Positions 15,390-24,955 are shown, counted from the stretch's first letter. The stretch: DNA of 64,000 nt from Aurantibrevibacter litoralis (GCF_034651555.1 NZ_JAYEEQ010000006.1:62001-126000), one strand, 5' to 3'. The notes: generated from the letters alone by a model not told the origin. Numbers and translations are program-made.

Positions 15390-16841
15390 TTATTTTTCAA
15401 AAACTAGAGTGTCTGTGGAACCATCGCCACTGATGTCCTTTAGCTCTATTCGGCTTGCCGTTGCGGAAACAATATCCCAATCATCTGTGAATTCATCGAA
15501 AGGATCAAATTCACCCAAATTCATAAAAAGCTTAAGCTTTCCGTCGCTGTCGCGTATTACTCTCCAAAGGCCTCGTTGTATTGGGTCAGCGTTAATGCTT
15601 ACCTCTATAAGGTGATTGGGGTCAAAGGAAAAATCAAAACCGTTATAATTGGCAGTTTCATCTACACCATCATCTTTGTACTGAGCTACCACCCAATCGC
15701 CACCCATCATGATATTTCGAATTTCCAGTACATCGCCGTCGCCGGCATTGTCGTTACATACCCGTTCTAAGATGAGTTCATAGCCTATGTCCGACACTTC
15801 AAACTTTAATCGATTATCCTTTAGATCGGCAAGAGGCCACTCGAAACTAACGCCAGGTTCATCACCCATAGTAATAGCCATGACTAAACGACCTTGTTCA
15901 TTTGCCGCTATTTCCCATGAGCCTTGCAAAGTACTTTCGCCATCACTTAAGGTAACGACACCCTCTGCTAGGAAATTGAATTCGAAACCTAGCAATCGGT
16001 CTAATTCCTCGCCTTGGTTTTTTACCTTTTTAATGATCCACGAGCATTCTGCAAGCGCATTTCTAAGTCTTTCCAAGGTTACCCCAGAATCGTCTCCGTC
16101 GTCATCACCGTCGTCATCACTATCATCATCACTATCATCATCATTATCACAGTTATTTTTGGTGTTTTCTATGATATTCGCCAATTCGGCATTGCTGTTT
16201 GCGGTAATTTTAGAACCATCGTACAATTCCAAAGTAACAGGAAAATCAAAACTTACGAGATCGCTGTCGTCTAAATCCGCAAAAAAACGTCTCATTTCTT
16301 TGTCACTGTTAACACTAACATTTCCTGTTTGTTGCCTCTGAATATCGAAGGTAAAAAGCGTAATTGGGTATACGAAATCTACACAACGGATATGGTCATC
16401 ATCGTCATCATCGTCGTCGTCTTTTTTGCAATCTTCCACTAATTCTCGCAAATCCTCTTTACTGTTAATAGTGAGTTCTGTAAAATCGCCAAAGGTAATC
16501 GTCACCGGAAAAATAATTTCCAAAAGGGCACTTGGCAATTCCGTGACCACTTCCTTTATTTGCTTTAGATCTTCTCTAGAATCAATACGAATTTCTACAC
16601 CTCCGATATTTACGGTATAGGGAAAGTTTATGGCAAAGCAGCGCGATTCATCTACAATATCATCAATAGAACCATCATTAGAGGACGCCCTCTTAATTAA
16701 TTGTGCTGTTGCCGAATTTGCCACTAATGTTTCTTGCGCATTAGGCTCGGATAATTCTTCAAATTCATCTTGACAGGCGTTTAAAAATAATGCTCCCGCA
16801 AGTAGGACGGCATACATTACATGTTTTACTACATTTTTCAT
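15390..16841 (-). CDS. Modular Asp-rich lipoprotein with repeats
   Basis: A 483-residue lipoprotein (lipidated Cys23). Four ~55-residue repeats follow, each with an FP(Y/V)T core and an (I/V)NS-E-L-like end: INFPYTVNIGG, IIFPVTITFGD, FVYPITLFTF and FDFPVTLELYD. Two runs of Asp (near 142-150 and 231-250) join them and lead to two lipocalin-like domains; the last is paralogous to the separate 157-aa protein. Asp runs suggest Ca2+ binding, an inference. It is divergent from the ECF sigma gene at 16931, with 89 nt between, so it could belong to the same regulon. Function unknown. Confidence 0.8.
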   Translation of the reverse strand: MKNVVKHVMYAVLLAGALFLNACQDEFEELSEPNAQETLVANSATAQLIKRASSNDGSIDDIVDESRCFAINFPYTVNIGGVEIRIDSREDLKQIKEVVTELPSALLEIIFPVTITFGDFTELTINSKEDLRELVEDCKKDDDDDDDDDHIRCVDFVYPITLFTFDIQRQQTGNVSVNSDKEMRRFFADLDDSDLVSFDFPVTLELYDGSKITANSNAELANIIENTKNNCDNDDDSDDDSDDDGDDDGDDSGVTLERLRNALAECSWIIKKVKNQGEELDRLLGFEFNFLAEGVVTLSDGESTLQGSWEIAANEQGRLVMAITMGDEPGVSFEWPLADLKDNRLKFEVSDIGYELILERVCNDNAGDGDVLEIRNIMMGGDWVVAQYKDDGVDETANYNGFDFSFDPNHLIEVSINADPIQRGLWRVIRDSDGKLKLFMNLGEFDPFDEFTDDWDIVSATASRIELKDISGDGSTDTLVFEK

Positions 16842-16925
16842 AACGATTTGGATTTTATTTGTTCATACAACCCTAAAACAACCATCTTTAAAAATACCCT
16901 ACCTAATTTTTTAATTTTTTTAAGA

Positions 16926-16933
16926 TATATTTG
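16926..16933 (+). promoter_or_regulatory. Candidate -7 promoter element near the ECF sigma gene start
   Basis: TATATTTG matches TAnnTTTG exactly and overlaps the first possible start codon (TTG at 16931). If it is used, translation must begin further in, for example at the TTG at 16949. Confidence 0.4.
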
Positions 16934-17461
16934 ACAAAAATTTCCGCTTTGGACAACGTACAGGCAGACAATGTATGTGAAGAACAGCTATTTAGTTCGC
17001 TCTTTAGGACTCATTCTAAAACGGTTTTCCATGCTGTTTATTATAAATATGGGAACGAAGAAAAAGCCTATGACGCAGTGCAAGAAGCTTTTTTAAAGCT
17101 GTGGGAAAATTGCGTTAAAGTGAGTCCTGAAAAGGCGAAGTCTTTTGTGTTTACCGTAGCCAACAACCTGTACCTGAATGTACTAAAGGCTGAAAAAGTA
17201 CGATTAAAACATGCGCATACTATTGTAGAAGGTTCTTACGAATCGCCCGAATTTACTTTGGAGCATAAACAATATCAGGAAAAACTAGAAAAAGCGCTCA
17301 ACGACCTACCGGAAAACCAACGCACCACTTTTTTATTGAATAGAATTGACGGAAAAAAATATGCCGAAATTGCTACTATGGAAGGTGTAAGCATTAAAGC
17401 TATAGAAAAACGAATGCATTTGGCTTTAAAAACGCTGAGAGATCAGATTGAGGGAATATGA
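16931..17461 (+). CDS. ECF-type RNA polymerase sigma factor
   Basis: An up to 176-residue sigma-70 family ECF factor. Region 2 spans about 20-85 (FRTHSKTVFHAVYYKYGNEE, YDAVQEAFLKLWEN, FVFTVANNLYLN); region 4 spans about 118-172 (ALNDLPENQRTTFLLNRIDG, YAEIATMEGVSIKAIEKRMHLALKTLR), a helix-turn-helix. No ATG exists near the N-terminus, so a TTG start (16931 or 16949) is required; a -7-like element overlapping 16931 favours the later one. It is followed by a FecR-type anti-sigma gene and a TonB receptor, the arrangement of trans-envelope signalling units. Confidence 0.92.
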   Translation: MTKISALDNVQADNVCEEQLFSSLFRTHSKTVFHAVYYKYGNEEKAYDAVQEAFLKLWENCVKVSPEKAKSFVFTVANNLYLNVLKAEKVRLKHAHTIVEGSYESPEFTLEHKQYQEKLEKALNDLPENQRTTFLLNRIDGKKYAEIATMEGVSIKAIEKRMHLALKTLRDQIEGI

Positions 17462-17468
17462 GTGACAG

Positions 17469-17517
17469 GTTTGGCATTTGGCGTTTAGCTTTTGGCTGTT
17501 GGCGTTTGGCGTTTGGC
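17469..17517 (+). repeat. Heptanucleotide tandem array D (GTTTGGC type)
   Basis: Seven consecutive 7-nt units in register, consensus (G/A/T)TTTGGC. It lies 8 nt after the sigma factor stop and before the FecR gene. The period matches arrays A, B and C but the sequence differs. Confidence 0.88.
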
Positions 17518-17584
17518 TCTTATAAGCAAAAAGAAGTAGGGTTTTTTAGCACCTAGTTGTTTTACCATTATAAAACTTGAGATC

Positions 17585-18499
17585 ATGCAAGAAAATTACT
17601 TAGCAAAATGGCTCAACAATGAACTTTCGGAAGAGGAGTTTGCTACCTTCCAAAAATCCGATGCATTTGCAAGCTACCAAAAGCTCATTGAAGTATCGAG
17701 AGGGTTAAAAGCACCTCCATATGACGTGGACCGGGCGCTACTTGCCCTAAATGCACAGAAAGAAAAAACGAAAGACGTAAAGATAATCGCTCTGAACCCT
17801 TTAAAACGATTTATTCGCATTGCAGCGGTCGTTGCGCTTCTTTTTGCTGCGTCGTACTTCTATATGACTACCTTGAATAAAACCGTTGGCACCCACTATG
17901 CAGAAAACAAAGAAGTAGTATTACCGGATGGTTCTGAAATTGCGCTAAATGCAGCTTCGGAAATATCGTATAACGAGAAAAAATGGGATCAACAGCGCAC
18001 TATTTCCTTAGAGGGAGAAGCCTTTTTTAAAGTAGCTAAAGGCAAACGCTTTACTGTGGAGACCAAAGATGGTCTTGTAACGGTGTTAGGCACGCAATTT
18101 AATGTGGTGCAACGAGATGGTTTTTTTGAAGTACACTGCTTTGAAGGTCTTGTTGGTGTTAGCTATGAAAATAAAGAAACTCAATTACCGGCAGGAACAT
18201 CTTTTTTAGTTTTAAATGGTGTTCCACAGAAACGATCCCCTTTTAGTGCCTTAACTCCTTCATGGATGAATGCGGAAAGTTCTTTTCAAAGCATCCCGTT
18301 GCACTTTGTTTTGGAAGAATTTCAACGGCAATTTAACGTTCGTATAGCGACAAAAGATATCGATAAAAATCAATTATTTACAGGTACTTTCAGCAACACA
18401 AATATAGAATTGGCGTTACAAAGTATAAGTGTTCCATCTCAATTACAGTATACCGTAGATGGTAATAAAGTGCTGTTCTATGGCTCAAACGCACCGTAA
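17585..18499 (+). CDS. FecR-family anti-sigma factor
   Basis: A 304-residue single-pass membrane protein. A short cytosolic N-terminus (1-76) should bind the sigma factor; one TM helix lies at about 77-95; the periplasmic part has the FecR domain (GTHYAENKEVVLPDGSEIAL, EGEAFFKV, FTVETKDGLVTVLGTQFNV) and a C-terminal DUF4974-type domain ending FTGTFSNTNIELALQSI. It should hold the ECF sigma inactive until the TonB receptor signals. It overlaps the receptor start by 20 nt, indicating translational coupling. Confidence 0.93.
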   Translation: MQENYLAKWLNNELSEEEFATFQKSDAFASYQKLIEVSRGLKAPPYDVDRALLALNAQKEKTKDVKIIALNPLKRFIRIAAVVALLFAASYFYMTTLNKTVGTHYAENKEVVLPDGSEIALNAASEISYNEKKWDQQRTISLEGEAFFKVAKGKRFTVETKDGLVTVLGTQFNVVQRDGFFEVHCFEGLVGVSYENKETQLPAGTSFLVLNGVPQKRSPFSALTPSWMNAESSFQSIPLHFVLEEFQRQFNVRIATKDIDKNQLFTGTFSNTNIELALQSISVPSQLQYTVDGNKVLFYGSNAP

Positions 18500-21035
18500 A
18501 TACGCTGGTTTCGTTGTCTGTATCCAGCTTTTTCTTAATCCTTTCCCGAGCAAGGCGCAGGAGGCTATTACCACGCAACTACCTCTTATTGAGCTCATTC
18601 AGAAATTAGAAATCGATTTTAACATAAAGTTTTCTTATGTAGATAAGGACCTACAAACGTTCCGAGTTACAATGCCTACTCAAGGCGATTTGGACGAAGT
18701 GCTAGAGGCTATTGAGAACCAAACACCGCTAAAAGTAAATAAGCTAAATGAGCGGTACTATACCCTTTCTAAAAGTGTCACCGCAGCTATTTGCGCACAA
18801 GTACTAGACAACTACGAGAACAACACCATCATAGGGGCATCGGTAGAGGTGCTGGGACACAACCATACCACCATAACGGATGCAAAAGGACAGTTTACAT
18901 TAATGGATGTTCCCAGAGAGGCCACTTTGCGCATTCGCTATGTAGGTTACAAAGTCAAGTACATTTCGGTTGCATCTTTGGAGAACCAAGATCCCTGTAA
19001 CGTAGTTTTAATGGCACCCTTGGTGCAACAATTAGATGAAGTCGTGGTATCTCACTTTTTAACCAGCGGTTTGGTTAAAAATGAAGATGGTAGTATCGCA
19101 ATGAATACGGAGCGCTTTGGCATTCTTCCGGGATTAATAGAGCCCGACGTATTACAGACGGTACAAGCGTTACCTGGTATAAAAAGTATAGACGAAACCG
19201 TATCGGACATCAATGTTCGTGGCGGCACAAATGACCAAAACCTTATCCTTTGGGACGGTATAAAAATGTATCAATCCGGCCACTTCTTCGGATTAATTTC
19301 AGCTTTTAATCCCTACTTGGTAGACAAAGTAAGTATTATAAAAAATGGCACAAGTGCCCAATATGGAGATGGGGTTAGCAGTGTCATTAGCATGGAAACC
19401 AAAGACAAGGTTACCGACCAGTTTTTTGGGGGTGGTGGATTTAATATGATCAGTGGCGATGTTTTTGGTCAGGTACCCCTAAGCCCTAACTTGGCCATAC
19501 AATTATCTGCACGCCGATCTCTTAACGATGTGGTAAACACCCCCACCTACAACCAATTTTTTGACCGTGCTTTTCAGGATACCGAGATTGCGGAAGCCAA
19601 CAATGCATCGCCGGACATTCGAAGAAAAGAGACCTTTTATTTTTATGATTTTACAGGCAAAATTCTGTACGACCTTACTCGGAATCATAAACTAAGAGTA
19701 AGCTTCATCACCATGAACAACCGACTCGATTACGAAGAAACTCAAGTAGCTAACAACGACCAAACCCAAAGCCAACTTGTTCAGGAGAACCTTTCTTTTG
19801 GCGGCAGCTTGGCTAGTCGTTGGTCCAACGATTTCTCAACTGAAATACAACTGTATTACACCTACTATAATTTAGATGCCCAAAACAATTTTGAAAACGT
19901 TCAACAACTTTTTCAGAATAATGAAATCTTAGAAACGGCCGTGAAATTAAATACCAACTATAGGCTTAGTAGCTCCCTTAATTGGCTTAATGGTTATCAA
20001 ATGAATGAGGTAGGCATCACTAATTTCACCAATGTAACACAACCCCCTTTTAATAGTAATATTAAAGGGGTAATACGCACACATGCACTATATTCTGAGG
20101 TGGGTTATGAATCGCCAAATAAAAAATTAATAGCGCGCAGCGGGACACGTATAAATTACATCGAAAACAAAAATACATTCACCAAGGTTATTGTAGAACC
20201 AAGGCTAACCATCAATTATAATTTGCTCCAAAACCTGCACTTGGAAGTTCTAGGCGAATTTAAGAATCAGACCACCAATCAGATTATTGATCTAAAACAA
20301 AATTTTCTAGGAATTGAAAAAAGACGTTGGATATTGTCTGATGACGCAACCTTGCCTATTACCCGTAGCAAACAAGGATCTGTTGGCCTTACCTACGATA
20401 AAAACAATTTATATGTGGGTTTGGAAGGGTTTTATAAATATGTAAATGGCATAAGCACCGCTACGCAGGGATTTCAGAATCAAGACCAGTTTAATGGTGA
20501 AATTGGAAGCTACGAGGTAAAAGGATTGGAGTTTCTGGTCAACAAAAAAACAGCACTAATGAGCACGTGGCTTAGTTATGCGTACAATGTAAACACGTAC
20601 AACTTCAATACCATTACACCCAACCGTTTTCCCAATAATTTAGACATAAAACATACCGTTACTTTTGCAAGTACCTATACCTACAACAATTTAAAATTGG
20701 GCTTGGGTTTCAATTACAGAACGGGAAGACCTTTTACAAAACCTCTTGAGGGCGATAATGCTCTAAATACCAACAATTTTCCTAATACCATTAATTTTGC
20801 AACACCCAACAGCAGTCGTGTTTCCGATTACCTTAGGCTAGATGCTTCAGCTGTTTACAAATTTCAACTTTCCTCAAGAATAAAAGCTAATGTGGGAGCA
20901 TCTGTCCTTAATGTGTTGGATCGAAAAAACATTCTCAATACCTTTTTTAGACTCAATAACAACAATCAAATAGAAACGGTACAAAATGTGTCTTTGGGTT
21001 TCACTCCAAACGCTAGTTTTAGGGTCAGTTTTTAA
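18480..21035 (+). CDS. TonB-dependent receptor with STN signalling domain
   Basis: An 851-residue outer-membrane receptor when started at ATG 18480 (MAQTHRKYAGFVV), which overlaps the FecR gene stop. After the signal peptide (ending PSKAQ) comes an STN domain (about 27-95) that contacts FecR, then a carboxypeptidase-regulatory-like domain (CAQVLDNYENNTIIGASVEV... about 105-185), a plug (VLQTVQALPGIKSIDE, INVRGGTNDQNLILWDGIKMY) and a beta-barrel ending in Phe (FRVSF). No SusD partner follows, so the ligand may be a small chelate or vitamin rather than a glycan; this is inference. Confidence 0.92.
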   Translation: MAQTHRKYAGFVVCIQLFLNPFPSKAQEAITTQLPLIELIQKLEIDFNIKFSYVDKDLQTFRVTMPTQGDLDEVLEAIENQTPLKVNKLNERYYTLSKSVTAAICAQVLDNYENNTIIGASVEVLGHNHTTITDAKGQFTLMDVPREATLRIRYVGYKVKYISVASLENQDPCNVVLMAPLVQQLDEVVVSHFLTSGLVKNEDGSIAMNTERFGILPGLIEPDVLQTVQALPGIKSIDETVSDINVRGGTNDQNLILWDGIKMYQSGHFFGLISAFNPYLVDKVSIIKNGTSAQYGDGVSSVISMETKDKVTDQFFGGGGFNMISGDVFGQVPLSPNLAIQLSARRSLNDVVNTPTYNQFFDRAFQDTEIAEANNASPDIRRKETFYFYDFTGKILYDLTRNHKLRVSFITMNNRLDYEETQVANNDQTQSQLVQENLSFGGSLASRWSNDFSTEIQLYYTYYNLDAQNNFENVQQLFQNNEILETAVKLNTNYRLSSSLNWLNGYQMNEVGITNFTNVTQPPFNSNIKGVIRTHALYSEVGYESPNKKLIARSGTRINYIENKNTFTKVIVEPRLTINYNLLQNLHLEVLGEFKNQTTNQIIDLKQNFLGIEKRRWILSDDATLPITRSKQGSVGLTYDKNNLYVGLEGFYKYVNGISTATQGFQNQDQFNGEIGSYEVKGLEFLVNKKTALMSTWLSYAYNVNTYNFNTITPNRFPNNLDIKHTVTFASTYTYNNLKLGLGFNYRTGRPFTKPLEGDNALNTNNFPNTINFATPNSSRVSDYLRLDASAVYKFQLSSRIKANVGASVLNVLDRKNILNTFFRLNNNNQIETVQNVSLGFTPNASFRVSF

Positions 21036-21053
21036 CCAAAATTCGTTAGGGTG

Positions 21054-22844
21054 CTACATCCTTTCAGGCACTATGATACCCAAAAGCTTAAATGCCGATT
21101 GAATTACCTCAGCCACTTTTTTGGAAATTTGAACTCTGAAAATCTTTTTATTCGGATGCTCCTCTCCTAAAATGGAAACATTTTGATAAAAGGAATTAAA
21201 TTCCTTTACCAAATCATAGGTATAATTTGCAATGAGCGCCGGACTTAAATTTTCGGCTGCCAATTGAATGGTTTCCGGGAAAAGCTGAATTCCTTTTAAC
21301 AACTCTTTCTCTTTCTCATGAAGTTGAATTTCGGATTTATTAATTTCACGATCTACTTTAACATTCATTTCTGTAGCCTTCCTTAAGATGGATTGAATGC
21401 GGGCATAGGTATATTGAATAAACGGCCCTGTGTTCCCCTGAAAATCTACAGATTCCTCGGGATCGAATAAAATTCGCTTTTTGGGATCTACTTTTAAGAT
21501 ATAATATTTTAAGGCACCTAAGCCAATGATACGATACAATTCTTGCTTTTCGGCATCGGAGTATTCTTCTAGCTTTCCAAGTTCCTCAGAAATTTTTGCG
21601 GCAGTTTGGGTCATTTCGTCCATAAGGTCGTCGGCATCTACTACGGTACCTTCCCTGCTTTTCATTTTACCGCTGGGCAAATCGACCATTCCATAACTTA
21701 AATGGTGCAATTGCGCTGCCCATGAAAAACCTAATTTTTTTAAGATCAAAAACAGCACTTTAAAATGGTAATCTTGTTCGTTCCCCACGGTATAAACCAT
21801 GCCGTTAATATCCGGATAATCCGAAACGCGTTGTATGGCGGTGCCAATATCCTGAGTCATATAAACGGCAGTACCATCGGATCGTAGCACTATTTTACGA
21901 TCTAATCCTTCATCTGTTAAATCAATCCATACCGATCCATCCGGATCTTTTTCAAAGATTCCCTTTTCAAGACCTAGTTTTACAACGTCCTTCCCCAATA
22001 GATAGGTATCACTTTCGTAATACAATTTGTCAAAATCTACACCTAAATTTTTATAGGTAACCTCAAAGCCATCATAGACCCAACCATTCATGGTTTTCCA
22101 TAAATCCACTACTTCCGCGTCTCCGGCTTCCCACTTTAAAAGCATTTTTTGAGCTTCCTTAAAAATGGGAGCCTCTTTTTCGGCACGTTCCTTAGGTGTT
22201 CCTTTAGAAACTAATGTTGTTATTTCCGCTTTATAGGCCTTATCAAAAGCCACGTAGTAATTCCCGACCAATTTATCGCCTTTTAGTCCGCTGCTTTGGG
22301 GCGTTTCTCCATTTCCAAAACGTTTCCAGGCCACCATACTTTTACAGATATGAATACCCCTATCATTAATAATCTGAGTTTTGTACACTTTTTTTCCGGA
22401 TGCTTTTAAGATTTCTGCCACGGAATAGCCCAATAAATTATTTCGAATATGCCCTAAATGCAATGGTTTATTGGTGTTTGGTGAAGAATACTCTACCATT
22501 ACAGCATCTTCACTGTTATTCTTTACAAAACCAAAATGAGTATCTTCTTTTATTGCATTAAAAAAATCGATATAATAAGTATCGCTAATTACTAGATTTA
22601 AAAAACCCTTAACTACATTATACCGGCTTACTTCGATGACATGCGTTTCCAGAAATGCGCCAATGTTTTTTCCTATTTCTTCGGGGTTTCCTTTTATAAA
22701 ACGGAGTAGCGGAAAAATAACCACAGTCATATCTCCTTCAAAATCTTTTCGTGTGGGCTGAAATTCTATTTGGTGTAATGCTACCCCATACAGACTCAAA
22801 ACAGCCTCCTTAACCTTGTTCGTTAAAATTTCTCGGATATTCAT
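21054..22844 (-). CDS. argS: Arginyl-tRNA synthetase
   Basis: A 596-residue class I aminoacyl-tRNA synthetase that charges tRNA-Arg. The HIGH-type motif is HLGH in PNTNKPLHLGHIRNN; the KMSK-equivalent loop is GKMKSREG, a form common in ArgRS outside the proteobacteria. The N-terminal Add-1 domain and the C-terminal DALR anticodon-binding domain (IQYTYARIQSILRKA through SAFKLLGIIVPERM) are present. It is convergent with the TonB receptor, the stops being 18 nt apart. A -7 element lies at 22867-22874. Confidence 0.97.
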   Translation of the reverse strand: MNIREILTNKVKEAVLSLYGVALHQIEFQPTRKDFEGDMTVVIFPLLRFIKGNPEEIGKNIGAFLETHVIEVSRYNVVKGFLNLVISDTYYIDFFNAIKEDTHFGFVKNNSEDAVMVEYSSPNTNKPLHLGHIRNNLLGYSVAEILKASGKKVYKTQIINDRGIHICKSMVAWKRFGNGETPQSSGLKGDKLVGNYYVAFDKAYKAEITTLVSKGTPKERAEKEAPIFKEAQKMLLKWEAGDAEVVDLWKTMNGWVYDGFEVTYKNLGVDFDKLYYESDTYLLGKDVVKLGLEKGIFEKDPDGSVWIDLTDEGLDRKIVLRSDGTAVYMTQDIGTAIQRVSDYPDINGMVYTVGNEQDYHFKVLFLILKKLGFSWAAQLHHLSYGMVDLPSGKMKSREGTVVDADDLMDEMTQTAAKISEELGKLEEYSDAEKQELYRIIGLGALKYYILKVDPKKRILFDPEESVDFQGNTGPFIQYTYARIQSILRKATEMNVKVDREINKSEIQLHEKEKELLKGIQLFPETIQLAAENLSPALIANYTYDLVKEFNSFYQNVSILGEEHPNKKIFRVQISKKVAEVIQSAFKLLGIIVPERM

Positions 22845-22866
22845 GAATGCGTTTCTAGTAAGGGCG

Positions 22867-22874
22867 CAAAATTA
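22867..22874 (-). promoter_or_regulatory. Candidate -7 promoter element of argS
   Basis: The minus strand reads TAATTTTG, fitting TAnnTTTG, about 22 nt before the argS ATG. A TTG at the standard 19-nt spacing is not seen. Confidence 0.4.
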
Positions 22875-22949
22875 CGCAAAATTTATCCTTTTGTGATGAA
22901 GACCGAAGAGGAACACCTAAGTTTTCGTTAACTTTATAAAAAAAACGCT

Positions 22950-22964
22950 AATAAAAAATTTCTT
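22950..22964 (+). repeat. 15-bp match to the left end of the hairpin repeat
   Basis: AATAAAAAATTTCTT is identical to the left boundary region of the four hairpin repeats, but the rest of the element is absent. A small hairpin (ATAGC-GAAA-GCTAT) lies about 35 nt further right. It could be an empty insertion site or a remnant. Confidence 0.4.
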
Positions 22965-23052
22965 ACCGTTTACAAACCTAACGACTTTTGCGCTGCCATA
23001 GCGAAAGCTATCGGTCAGTATCTTGGTTGCGAAATTTTTAAACTAAAAGAAA

Positions 23053-23481
23053 ATGCTTGCAAATGTATCGTACAACAACAAAGAAGTTACCAGAAAAGTT
23101 GATGATCTGGTAGGCAAACCCTTTACGCTAAAAGAACGGTTTGCTATAGGAGGGATTGGTTCGCCTAAATTATTCATTACGGAAACCAGTATAGAAATAC
23201 GCAATTTATTGATTTTAGATACTAATCGGGATAGCTGTAATATTGAAATGCGCCCTAAAGGAATTATAGTACGATTTCGTTCCTTATTAGAAACCTTTGC
23301 CTTGGTGATTCCATATTATAAACTTACTATTTATAAGGGTGATTTGGGTATCTATTCCATTTACCACGATCATTATTTTATAAAAGTAAAAGCCGATACT
23401 AAAGCTATTCAGAACTACTTCCGGAAAATTCTAAATTATAAGTCGGACAATGCCCCAACCTCAATAGAAGATCTTTTATGA
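23053..23481 (+). CDS. Hypothetical protein, 142 aa
   Basis: A soluble 142-residue protein without signal peptide or TM segment. It is predicted to be largely beta-strand in the middle (SPKLFITETSIEIRNLLILD, GIIVRFRSLLETFALVIPYYKLTIYKGD) and ends SIEDLL. I recognise no family. Its last codons overlap the start of the SDR gene by 4 nt (ATGA), so the two are cotranscribed and probably translationally coupled. Confidence 0.8.
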   Translation: MLANVSYNNKEVTRKVDDLVGKPFTLKERFAIGGIGSPKLFITETSIEIRNLLILDTNRDSCNIEMRPKGIIVRFRSLLETFALVIPYYKLTIYKGDLGIYSIYHDHYFIKVKADTKAIQNYFRKILNYKSDNAPTSIEDLL

Positions 23482-24902
23482 CCATCCTACTCACCGGTGC
23501 CAACGGGTATATTGGTATGCGTTTGCTTCCGCAACTTTTGGAATTGGGGCATGAGGTGATTTGCACTGTTCGAGATGAAAAAAGGCTCTCGGTCGATGAA
23601 GAAACGAAAAAAAAAGTTAAAATTGTGGAGCTCGATTTACTTAATACCTATTTGCCCGGTCGGATTCCAAAAGAAATAGACATCGCCTACTACTTGGTAC
23701 ATTCCATGGCTTCCTCTACATCGGATTTTGATGAAAAAGAGGCCACATCTGCTTTAAACTTTAACCGGTATATGGCGGATACCCATGTAAAACAAGTCAT
23801 TTATTTAAGTGGTATTGTCAATGATACGAGCCTCTCTAAACACCTTGCCTCTCGCAAAAACGTAGAGGACATTTTATATCAGGGCGCTTTTAACCTTACG
23901 GTTTTACGCGCAGGAATTATAGTAGGTTCCGGCAGTTCATCCTTTGAAATTATTCGGGATTTATGTGAAAAACTTCCTTTTATGATTACCCCGAAATGGG
24001 TATTGACCAAAACCCAACCCATAGCCATTCGGGATATTATAAGTTTTCTAACAGGGGTCATAGGCAAGGAAACAACCTACAACGATTCCTTTGATATTGG
24101 TGGGCCAAATGTGCTAACCTATAAAGAAATGTTACAGCAATACGCTAAAATACGTGGATTTAAAAACTACATTCTTACCGTTCCTGTAATGACCCCCAAA
24201 TTATCTTCGTATTGGCTTTATTTTGTGACTTCCACCTCCTACAAGCTCGCTATGAATCTGGTAGATAGTATGAAAATGGAGGTAGTTGCAAAAGACCAAC
24301 GACTTCAAGATTTACTTGGCATAAAAACCCATACGTATACCGAAGCCATTGAAATGGCCTTTCTGAAAATTGAACAAAATCTAGTCATAAGCAGTTGGAA
24401 AGACAGCATGATCAGCGGGCAAATGAAAAAAGAACTCCAAAAATACATTCAGGTACCTAAGTATGGTGTCCTCCGGGATGAAAAAAGCGTGCCCATTGAC
24501 AATGAAGAGCGCGTGTTGCATAATATATGGAAAATTGGGGGTGCTCATGGCTGGTATTATGCAGATTGGTTATGGAAAATAAGAGGATTTCTTGATAAAT
24601 TATTCGGAGGCGTGGGGTTGCGACGAGGGCGGACACATCCTACTAAAATATATGCCGGAGATGCGTTGGACTTTTGGCGCGTCCTTTTGGCCGATAAACA
24701 TGAGAAACGGTTATTGCTTTTCGCCGAAATGAGGCTCCCGGGCGAAGCGTGGCTAGAATTTAGGATTGATGAACATAACGTACTTCATCAAACCGCCACT
24801 TTTAGACCCAGAGGACTAAAAGGCAGGCTATACTGGTACAGTATTGTTCCTTTTCACTACTTTATTTTTGAAGGGATGATTAAAAATATTGCTAAAAATT
24901 AA
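23478..24902 (+). CDS. SDR-family NAD(P)-binding protein with DUF2867 domain
   Basis: A 474-residue two-domain protein. The N-terminal atypical short-chain dehydrogenase domain begins with the nucleotide-binding TGANGYIG (6-13) and includes YYLVHSM and VLRAGIIVGSGSSSFEIIRDL. The C-terminal domain from about 350 (GWYYADWLWKIRGFLDKLFGG, RRGR, GDALDFWRV) matches DUF2867, a SRPBCC/lipid-binding-like fold. The family resembles YbjT-type proteins; the substrate is unknown. It overlaps the upstream gene by 4 nt. Confidence 0.87.
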   Translation: MTILLTGANGYIGMRLLPQLLELGHEVICTVRDEKRLSVDEETKKKVKIVELDLLNTYLPGRIPKEIDIAYYLVHSMASSTSDFDEKEATSALNFNRYMADTHVKQVIYLSGIVNDTSLSKHLASRKNVEDILYQGAFNLTVLRAGIIVGSGSSSFEIIRDLCEKLPFMITPKWVLTKTQPIAIRDIISFLTGVIGKETTYNDSFDIGGPNVLTYKEMLQQYAKIRGFKNYILTVPVMTPKLSSYWLYFVTSTSYKLAMNLVDSMKMEVVAKDQRLQDLLGIKTHTYTEAIEMAFLKIEQNLVISSWKDSMISGQMKKELQKYIQVPKYGVLRDEKSVPIDNEERVLHNIWKIGGAHGWYYADWLWKIRGFLDKLFGGVGLRRGRTHPTKIYAGDALDFWRVLLADKHEKRLLLFAEMRLPGEAWLEFRIDEHNVLHQTATFRPRGLKGRLYWYSIVPFHYFIFEGMIKNIAKN

Positions 24903-24955
24903 ACAAAGCCTTATAATTCAACGTAGTGAAAATGTATAGGTTTAAAACGTGTAAA

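Noticed and set aside
16014..16274. Ile/Thr-rich 86-aa plus-strand frame
   Set aside because: It is the antisense of the Asp-run codons of the lipoprotein gene.
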